A stretch of 7,199 bases of DNA, from positions 1 through 7,199 of the forward strand of contig JAEWWY010000595.1 in NCBI GenBank assembly GCA_023458835.1. Reading direction: 5' to 3'. Position numbers and translations under genes: made by a program. Of the stretch, positions 1 through 5,464 are shown piece by piece (the stretch's first letter is position 1; every line of letters starts with the position of its first letter). The notes beneath the pieces were generated by a model. The model searched no databases. It was not told the DNA's origin and saw nothing but the letters and a program-made list of their open reading frames with translations. Source of the DNA: Bacillota bacterium (GTDB lineage Bacteria > Bacillota > Clostridia > Christensenellales > Aristaeellaceae).

Positions 1-612
1 CACTTTATTTACAACGTACTGCAAATGCTAAGCAATATCGCCATTGAGTCCAACAACCTGGAGATTGAGGAGATCACAAACGCCTTCGGCCTGCTGCTGC
101 GTTACAACCTGGCGAACGAAAACAGGCATGTCAGGGTAGTGGAGGAATTCGGGGCGCTGCAGCATTACCTGCTTATGATTCAAAAAACCTACGGACAGCG
201 GCTGCATACCCGGGTGCATATGGATCCGGAGGCGGCCCAGTTGCAAATGCTGCCCTTCGTGCTGCAGCCGATCATTGAAAACGCGCTCAAGCACGGCCTG
301 TCGCGCAAGGTCGGGGCGATTACCATCGAGGTTTCAGCATACCGCCGGCAAGAGACGCTGATGCTTAAAATCCGGGATAACGGCATTGGCATGGACCAGC
401 AAACCGTGGAAAAAATCAACGCCTTCCATGCTGAAACGCCTATTACAGCGGATATCGTCGGCGAAAAAGGGTTGGCGCTCATTCAAAAACGCATTGAGCT
501 GGAATACGGGCAAGCCTATGGTATACGCGTTGAAAGCGTGTTTAATGCCGGCACGACCGTCTATGTGACCTTTCCCATAATGGCCTATCAAGCGGAGGAA
601 CATCAAGCATGA
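1..612 (+). CDS. Sensor histidine kinase, YesM/LytS type (3' part; 5' end outside window)
   Basis: This is the cytoplasmic catalytic end of a sensor kinase that would autophosphorylate on histidine and pass the phosphate to a response regulator. The frame is open from base 1, and the first visible codons read HFIYN, which matches the H-box (PHFLYN-like) of the His_kinase family, so the presumed phospho-acceptor histidine is the first codon. The N-box QPIIENALKHGL lies at 265-300 and the G1 box DNGIGM at 376-393. A second glycine box (GEKGLALIQKRIEL) follows at about 460-500. Together these make a complete HATPase_c domain. The sensing and membrane parts must lie upstream of the window. The ATG at 25 is internal to the H-box and is not the start. 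The stop overlaps the sulfatase start (ATGA), which implies cotranscription and probably translational coupling. In this family the partner is usually an AraC-type regulator; none is visible here, so it is probably upstream. The signal sensed is unknown. Confidence 0.93.
   Translation, partial: HFIYNVLQMLSNIAIESNNLEIEEITNAFGLLLRYNLANENRHVRVVEEFGALQHYLLMIQKTYGQRLHTRVHMDPEAAQLQMLPFVLQPIIENALKHGLSRKVGAITIEVSAYRRQETLMLKIRDNGIGMDQQTVEKINAFHAETPITADIVGEKGLALIQKRIELEYGQAYGIRVESVFNAGTTVYVTFPIMAYQAEEHQA
594..598 (+). promoter_or_regulatory. Ribosome binding site of the sulfatase gene, inside the kinase gene
   Basis: GGAGG lies within the last codons of the kinase gene, 10 bases before the ATG at 609. 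It supports that ATG as the true start despite the 4-bp overlap with the kinase stop. Confidence 0.7.
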
Positions 613-2138
613 AAGCGATATTGATTACCTATGATTCATTGAACCGCAGGCTGCTGCCCAACTATGGCTGTGAAAGCGTGCATGCGCCGGAATTTGAGGA
701 ACTGGGGCGGCGCTGCACCCGGTTTGACGCGTGTTACGCGGGCAGCCTGCCCTGCATGCCGGCCCGGAGGGAGATGCACACGGGCCGGGAGAACTTTTTG
801 CACGCGCGATGGAGCGCCCTGGAGCCCTTTGACGACTCCATGCCGGAAATATTGGGCCGGAACGGCGTTTATACGCACCTGACCACCGATCATGTCCACT
901 ATTGGGAGGATGCGGGGTTCGGCTATCACACGCGGTACAGGTCGTTTCAGTTTTCCCGGGGGCAGGAAGGGGATCCTGTCTACGGCCAGGTAGGGCGCGG
1001 CGCGCTGGAAACGGCCATGCGCGGCCGCCGGGTACCGCACCTGAGGGTACAGGATGCCATCAACCGCGCGCATATGAAAGACGCGGCCGCGTTCCCGCAA
1101 GCGGTTACCTTTCAGCAGGGGCTGGACTTCCTGGCGGAAAACCACAGCGAGGACCAATGGTTTTTGCATATTGAAACCTTTGACCCCCACGAGCCCTTTT
1201 TCGCCCCGCCGGCATTCAGGCGGTTGTATGGCTTGGAGGAGCCCGCCGACCAGCGGCATGACTGGCCGGATTATCTGGCTGTGCCCGATGACATGCCGCC
1301 GGAAAAAATAGAAAGGTACCGGCTGGAGAACAAGGCGCTTGTGAGCTTTTGCTCGTACAACCTGGGGCGCGTCATGCAGGCGATGGACGCATACGGCTTG
1401 TGGGACGATACCTTGCTCATTGTCCATACCGACCACGGCTTTATGCTGGGCGAACACGGCTGGCTGGGCAAGAACACCGGGCCGTACTATGACGAGGTAG
1501 CCCATCTTCCCCTATTCATTCATGACCCGCGGGATTCAAACCCCGCCGCCGCCAGTGACGACCTGGTGCAGACCGTGGATATACCGGCAACCATTCTGGA
1601 TTTTTTCGGCCTGCCGCTGCCAGGGCATATGACCGGCCGCCCCATCCGGCAGGGGCGGCGCGCGGAAAAGCGGGATTTGGCCGTTTGGGGCATCTTTGGC
1701 GGCCAGCTTAACGCAACGGACGGCCGTCACATCCTGATGCTGCCGCCGGATGCGTCGGTGCCCCTCTATTGCTATACCCTGGCCGGGCTTCACTTTGCCC
1801 GGCACCGCATCCAGGCAGGGAACGCGCCCTATGAAATAACGCTGAGCGGCGGCTTCGGGTTTACCAAAGGCCATCCGCTGCTGCGGGTCGGGAATATGCA
1901 CAATGATTTTCAGACACAGCAGCCGCAATGCGGCCGGCTGCTGTTCGATATGGAGGCGGACAGCGCGCAGGCGCGGAGCATCAGCGATCCGGCTGTGCTG
2001 GAACGGATGCGGCGCCAGCTAATCCGGAAGCTGGACGGGCTGGAGGCGCCGCCGGAGGCATATGCGCGATTTTGCTTGAATGATCCCGCAAAATTTTCAG
2101 CGCTGGAAAGCGCCGCGGAAGCGGAAAAGACGGAATAG
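609..2138 (+). CDS. Sulfatase, type I (Cys-type), no signal peptide
   Basis: The 509-residue protein belongs to the alkaline-phosphatase-like sulfatases, which hydrolyse sulfate esters. The signature C-x-P-x-R is CMPAR at residues 49-53, so Cys49 would be matured to formylglycine, and HTGR follows at 57-60. Other likely metal or active-site residues are Asp9 (in YDSLNR), His187, the DPHEP run at 192-196, Thr274-Asp275-His276, GEHG at 281-284 and Lys288. The C-terminal subdomain runs to the end (about 360-509), so the length is normal and the gene looks intact. In most sulfatases the first metal motif is Asp-Asp; here it is Asp-Ser, which I recall from a subfamily with DSLNR, so I do not treat it as damage. 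There is no signal peptide or membrane segment, which indicates a cytoplasmic enzyme acting on an imported substrate. A Cys-type enzyme in an anaerobe would need a radical-SAM maturase (anSME), not seen here. The gene lies between the kinase (4-bp overlap) and the GH32 gene (11-bp gap). The substrate is unknown; a phosphonate or phosphate diester hydrolase is the main alternative. Confidence 0.9.
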   Translation: MKAILITYDSLNRRLLPNYGCESVHAPEFEELGRRCTRFDACYAGSLPCMPARREMHTGRENFLHARWSALEPFDDSMPEILGRNGVYTHLTTDHVHYWEDAGFGYHTRYRSFQFSRGQEGDPVYGQVGRGALETAMRGRRVPHLRVQDAINRAHMKDAAAFPQAVTFQQGLDFLAENHSEDQWFLHIETFDPHEPFFAPPAFRRLYGLEEPADQRHDWPDYLAVPDDMPPEKIERYRLENKALVSFCSYNLGRVMQAMDAYGLWDDTLLIVHTDHGFMLGEHGWLGKNTGPYYDEVAHLPLFIHDPRDSNPAAASDDLVQTVDIPATILDFFGLPLPGHMTGRPIRQGRRAEKRDLAVWGIFGGQLNATDGRHILMLPPDASVPLYCYTLAGLHFARHRIQAGNAPYEITLSGGFGFTKGHPLLRVGNMHNDFQTQQPQCGRLLFDMEADSAQARSISDPAVLERMRRQLIRKLDGLEAPPEAYARFCLNDPAKFSALESAAEAEKTE

Positions 2139-2142
2139 GAGG
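2137..2142 (+). promoter_or_regulatory. Ribosome binding site of the GH32 gene
   Basis: AGGAGG begins within the sulfatase stop codon (TAG, 2136-2138) and ends 7 bases before the ATG at 2150. This near-perfect site fixes the GH32 start and leaves no room for a separate promoter, which supports an operon with the sulfatase. Confidence 0.85.
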
Positions 2143-2149
2143 AAAGGCT

Positions 2150-3631
2150 ATGTCAATCGATGCCCATGTACAAGCCATCATGAAGGCGCAGGCCGCTATC
2201 GACAGCGGCCGCAAGCGGGCGCAAAACGCCGCCATGCGCCAGCGTTACCATCTCATGCCGCAGACGGGCTGGATGAACGATCCCAACGGACTGATCTTTT
2301 TCCGCGGGCAATACCACTTTTTCTATCAGCATAATCCCTATGAGGCCATATGGGGCGCCATGCATTGGGGGCACGCCGTCAGCGACGACCTGGTGCACTG
2401 GCATCATCTGCCGGTAGCGCTGGCGCCCAGCGAGCCCTATGACAACCATCCCAAGGGCGGCTGCTTCTCCGGCAGCGCAATTGAGCATGAAGGCATGCTG
2501 TATCTGATGTATACGGGCGTAGCCAACAACGGCCGCGGGATGGAGCAGACACAGTGCCTGGCCTACAGCCTGGATGGCATACATTTTGAAAAGCACCCCG
2601 GTAATCCGGTGGTGACCGCGCCGCCGGGATACCGCGCCGCCAATTTCCGTGACCCCAAGGTGTGGCGGCACGAAGGCATGTTCTATATGGTGGCAGGCGC
2701 TGAGAAGAACGGGGCCGGCTGCGCGCTGCTTTTCCGCTCCCCCAACCTGACGGCATGGACATTCGTAAATATACTGGCCGAAAGCCGCGGCGAGCTGGGG
2801 CGGATGTGGGAATGCCCGGATTTCTTTGCGCTGGGGGAAAAGCATGTATTGATGATCTCGCCGGTCGGCGCCGGCTGGCGCAAAACGGTTTATTTGACAG
2901 GGGATATGGACTATGCCCGCGGAAAATTCGTCCATACCGCCATGGGAGAAATCGATTGGGGCTTTGACTACTACGCGCCGCAATCCTTTCTGGATGGGCA
3001 AAACCGCCGCATCCTGGCGGGCTGGGCAAACGGATGGGAGTTTATGCCGTGGTGGAGGGATTGGGGGCCCACGTACAGGGAAGGCTGGTGCGGCTCGCTT
3101 TCCCTGCCCCGGGAGGCCAGGCTGATGCCCGGCGGAACGCTTCAATTTGTGCCGGTGGAAGAGCTGCGCTGCCTGCGGTCCGGCCATGAAGCCCGGTCCG
3201 GCTGGCGTATCGAAGGAAGGCAACCCCTGCCTGCCGGAGACGGGGTTGCCTTTGAGCTGATGCTGCTCTTTGACCTGTCCAAAACCACCGCCCGGCAAAT
3301 AAACCTGTACCTGCGCTGCGCAGGAGAACGGCAGGTGAAGGTAACATTGGATTTGTCCGTGGCGGAAATCCTGCTCGACCGGGGCAATGCCGACGGCTGG
3401 AGCCAGGGCGTGGCCCGCTGCCCGCTGCCCCTGGCAAAGCGCGGCGCGCTGGATGTGCATGTGTTCAGCGACCAAAGCTCCATTGAGCTGTCGGCCGCCG
3501 ATTATACGGTGGCGATGAGCGCGAATGTCTTTTCCGTTGCCCCGCAGCAGGGCGCCTTTATCGAAGCGCTGGATGGGGATGCCTTTTGCATATCCTGCGA
3601 CGCCTGGGGCATGGAGCGCGCGGTGGAATAG
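2150..3631 (+). CDS. Glycoside hydrolase family 32 beta-fructosidase (sucrose/sucrose-6-phosphate hydrolase-like), cytoplasmic
   Basis: The 493-residue enzyme should hydrolyse terminal beta-D-fructofuranosyl bonds in sucrose, sucrose-6-phosphate or fructo-oligosaccharides. The GH32 triad is complete: nucleophile Asp44 in WMNDPNG (41-47), transition-state stabiliser Asp168 in RDPK (167-170), and acid/base Glu221 in ECPD (221-224). FSGSA (106-110) and DYYAPQSF (273-280) are further family motifs of the five-bladed propeller (about 34-325). A C-terminal beta-sandwich follows (about 340-493); its usual DRSS-E-F motif reads DQSSIELS (441-448), a mild divergence. The N-terminal 33 residues are charged and helical with no signal peptide, as in cytoplasmic SacA/ScrB-type enzymes. 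Length is normal. The gene is last in the kinase-sulfatase-GH32 run, so its substrate may be a glycoside first de-sulfated by its neighbour. Exact specificity (sucrose, its 6-phosphate, or inulin/levan oligomers) cannot be read by eye, so no symbol is given. Confidence 0.95.
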   Translation: MSIDAHVQAIMKAQAAIDSGRKRAQNAAMRQRYHLMPQTGWMNDPNGLIFFRGQYHFFYQHNPYEAIWGAMHWGHAVSDDLVHWHHLPVALAPSEPYDNHPKGGCFSGSAIEHEGMLYLMYTGVANNGRGMEQTQCLAYSLDGIHFEKHPGNPVVTAPPGYRAANFRDPKVWRHEGMFYMVAGAEKNGAGCALLFRSPNLTAWTFVNILAESRGELGRMWECPDFFALGEKHVLMISPVGAGWRKTVYLTGDMDYARGKFVHTAMGEIDWGFDYYAPQSFLDGQNRRILAGWANGWEFMPWWRDWGPTYREGWCGSLSLPREARLMPGGTLQFVPVEELRCLRSGHEARSGWRIEGRQPLPAGDGVAFELMLLFDLSKTTARQINLYLRCAGERQVKVTLDLSVAEILLDRGNADGWSQGVARCPLPLAKRGALDVHVFSDQSSIELSAADYTVAMSANVFSVAPQQGAFIEALDGDAFCISCDAWGMERAVE

Positions 3632-3637
3632 CGCGCT
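3615..3637. repeat. Inverted repeat (7-bp arms) around the GH32 stop codon
   Basis: AGCGCGC (3615-3621) and GCGCGCT (3631-3637) are perfect inverted copies separated by 9 bases. The GH32 stop TAG (3629-3631) falls in the loop and at the base of the right arm. All but one pair of the stem is G-C. No U-run follows; the next hairpin starts immediately. It may help terminate transcription or protect the 3' end, but an alternating GC stretch can also form such a repeat by chance. Confidence 0.5.
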
Positions 3638-3639
3638 GG

Positions 3640-3660
3640 ATAGGGGGATATTCCCCCTAT
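3640..3660. terminator. Hairpin between convergent genes, probable terminator of the plus-strand operon
   Basis: ATAGGGGGA (3640-3648), a TAT loop and TCCCCCTAT (3652-3660) form a perfect 9-bp stem that can extend outward by a G-U and a G-C pair (3638-3662). On the plus strand it is followed by a broken T-rich run (TTCGTCCTTCTT, from 3660), an imperfect U-tract. On the minus strand nothing U-rich follows, so it is less convincing as a terminator in that direction. The right arm contains the stop codon of the minus-strand SpoIID-domain gene (3657-3659). Confidence 0.7.
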
Positions 3661-5402
3661 TCGTCCTTCTTCACGAAGCTGGACATCACATAGCCCTCCA
3701 TGGCGTCCGTTTTCACCTTGAGCCAGCCGTCAGGCAGCTCCTCCAGCACCAGCAGCTTTTGCCCGTAATACAACTGGCGGACGACTGTCCCCGCCAGGCT
3801 GGGCTCACCGCGCAGGTTCAGCGTGGAGTTTTCAGCGATCAGCGTCACCTTGGCCTGCCATTGCTTGGGCCCGGGCGGCTGGGTAAGGGGCATCAAGGTG
3901 GGGCGCGGCGTGGGTGTTGCCGGCGGGCCCGGCGTTGCCAGGAAGGCCGCGTCAATGGGCGGCTGGGGCGATGCCTGGGATTTCATTTTTACCAGCGTCA
4001 TGCCGGGATAATAGAACTGCAAAATCTGCGCGAACGTCACGTTATGCTTCAGCGCCATCCACTCCGCGCCCCGCTGGCTCATGCCTACGCCGTGGCCATA
4101 CCGCCGGGCCTCCACAACGAAGCTGTCCTCCGTTTCACGGACGCTTACGATTTCATTGTTGTTGCCGCTGATGGACAGGCCCATCGCTGTTTCGGCATCG
4201 GGGAAGATGGGAATATCCACGGTCAGCGCCTGGGGCACAGGCTGCATGGCCGACCACTTCGGAGCCTCGGGCGTCACGCTTGGAGCGGGCGTCGCCGTTT
4301 GCACAAGGAAGAAGGCTTCCTCCTCCTGCCCTGCTTCCGAAAGGGGCCGCCTGCCCTCCGCCCGCACGTCAAAGCGGAGCATGGTCATGACCTTGGAGGC
4401 TTCGCCAAACCTTGGCGTATGCGCCGTGACGCCATTGACGGCCGTAACGCGGATATAGGCGGGATCGCTGTCATAGCCAAGGGCCGCAAGCTGATTGGAA
4501 AGCGCGTTTTGAAGAAGCGCCGCCAGGGGCGCATCCGCCGCGGCATTGGCAAAGGAGCGGGGAACCGCATAGCTTTTGACAACGCTCATGGGATTCTCAA
4601 GATCGTAGGGATCATCCTGCATGACGCTGAGGCCCGGGTCCTGCCCGCCCCATACGTTCTGCACAAGCTCCGTCTGGCCGCCGTTGCTGGCCGAATAAAA
4701 GCAATCCGCCAGGCCGCCGGCGGCATAGCCTACCACGCCCTCGGTTTCCTGCACAGCTTTTAGCGCCTGCAAATTGCCGGGGAGCATCCCCTTGAACACC
4801 TGGTCGTTGGTGTTGTCCACCACATCGTAATCCGCCGAACTGCCCGTCCTTTTCAGCGCGTAGGTGCGGGCGGTAACGGCCTGGGCCTTTAATGCCTCCA
4901 GCGGAAAGGAATCGCTCATCTCATAGGGCACCACGCCCAGCAGATATTCCTCCATGGGGATGTGCAGCACGGCGCGGAGCATCCCATCCTTGACAGATAC
5001 CGCCAGATCGCCGGCATACAGGCTGTAGTCGCCATTGAGCCGGAGGCCGTTCTCCTCGCCGCCTGATACCGCATGCCGCCTAAGCACAAGCTGCTGGCCG
5101 GCATTCATGGCCATCCCCTCATAATACAGCATCAATGTGCCCTGCGCGCTGGAGATGGTAAGCTTTGATCCCCGCTGGAAGCTAAGCCCGCCGGGCTCCA
5201 GGGAATAGCTGCCGTCCAGCGCCGCGTCCAGCCTGTCGGTTATGGCAAGCCGCGTCAGCAGCACGCGCACCAGGCCGTTTTCCGCGTACGCAAAGGCCGC
5301 CGTGAAGGGGGCCCGCAAAGCTTGCGGCAGCACAAAGGAGAGGAGCAGCACGATGATGATGGCCAGCTCCCTGATTTTCTTTCCTGGTTTATTCCGCCTC
5401 AC
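3657..5402 (-). CDS. SpoIID/LytB-domain cell-wall protein with C-terminal SH3b domain
   Basis: The 581-residue protein starts with a basic stretch and a hydrophobic segment (about 12-40), a signal peptide or membrane anchor, so it acts outside the membrane. The SpoIID domain spans about 145-472. It has VVPYEM (157-162), where Glu161 aligns with the glutamate known to be catalytic in SpoIID lytic transglycosylases, EALKAQAVTARTYAL (169-183), SASNGGQTE (237-245), and GHGVGMSQRGA (436-446) with IL-FYYPG after it. A Pro/Thr-rich linker (about 480-515) joins it to a bacterial SH3 domain (about 517-578, LNLRGEPS, GYVMSSFV), expected to bind peptidoglycan. Classical sporulation SpoIID is about 340 residues without SH3b, so this is a relative and I do not call it spoIID. 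The likely role is glycan-strand cleavage or amidase stimulation in wall remodelling. Another Thr/Pro-rich patch (about 368-383) sits inside the SpoIID domain. The start is GTG (5400-5402), chosen for the ribosome binding site 7 bases upstream. Confidence 0.9.
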   Translation of the reverse strand: MRRNKPGKKIRELAIIIVLLLSFVLPQALRAPFTAAFAYAENGLVRVLLTRLAITDRLDAALDGSYSLEPGGLSFQRGSKLTISSAQGTLMLYYEGMAMNAGQQLVLRRHAVSGGEENGLRLNGDYSLYAGDLAVSVKDGMLRAVLHIPMEEYLLGVVPYEMSDSFPLEALKAQAVTARTYALKRTGSSADYDVVDNTNDQVFKGMLPGNLQALKAVQETEGVVGYAAGGLADCFYSASNGGQTELVQNVWGGQDPGLSVMQDDPYDLENPMSVVKSYAVPRSFANAAADAPLAALLQNALSNQLAALGYDSDPAYIRVTAVNGVTAHTPRFGEASKVMTMLRFDVRAEGRRPLSEAGQEEEAFFLVQTATPAPSVTPEAPKWSAMQPVPQALTVDIPIFPDAETAMGLSISGNNNEIVSVRETEDSFVVEARRYGHGVGMSQRGAEWMALKHNVTFAQILQFYYPGMTLVKMKSQASPQPPIDAAFLATPGPPATPTPRPTLMPLTQPPGPKQWQAKVTLIAENSTLNLRGEPSLAGTVVRQLYYGQKLLVLEELPDGWLKVKTDAMEGYVMSSFVKKDE

Positions 5403-5409
5403 GCCTTGT

Positions 5410-5416
5410 CCTCCTT
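5410..5416 (-). promoter_or_regulatory. Ribosome binding site of the SpoIID-domain gene
   Basis: On the minus strand this reads AAGGAGG, 7 bases before the GTG at 5402-5400. The strength and spacing decide for the GTG start over any internal ATG, and the encoded N-terminus is then a proper signal sequence. The rest of the 62-bp gap up to the previous gene is AT-rich but shows no clear promoter. Confidence 0.85.
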
Positions 5417-5464
5417 AACACCTTCTTCGCATAAACTAATTAACGAATGACAGGCATACATTGT

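Noticed and set aside
636..1505. Open frame of about 289 codons on the minus strand inside the sulfatase gene.
   Set aside because: It is antisense to the sulfatase catalytic region, has no recognisable motif, and is explained by codon bias.
2153..3475. Long open frame (about 440 codons) on the minus strand inside the GH32 gene.
   Set aside because: It lies entirely antisense to a gene with complete GH32 catalytic motifs. Its translation shows no recognisable domain, and long antisense frames are expected from GC-rich codon use.
3525..4763. Long open frame (about 412 codons) on the plus strand running from the GH32 end into the SpoIID-domain gene.
   Set aside because: It overlaps two genes with clear family motifs, its translation is rich in His/Arg/Gly without domain features, and no good ribosome binding site stands before it.
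5455..5462. CATACATT on the plus strand, resembling a sporulation sigma-E -10 box.
   Set aside because: It points away from the SpoIID-domain gene, has no -35 at proper distance, and would drive only antisense RNA into the synthetase gene.
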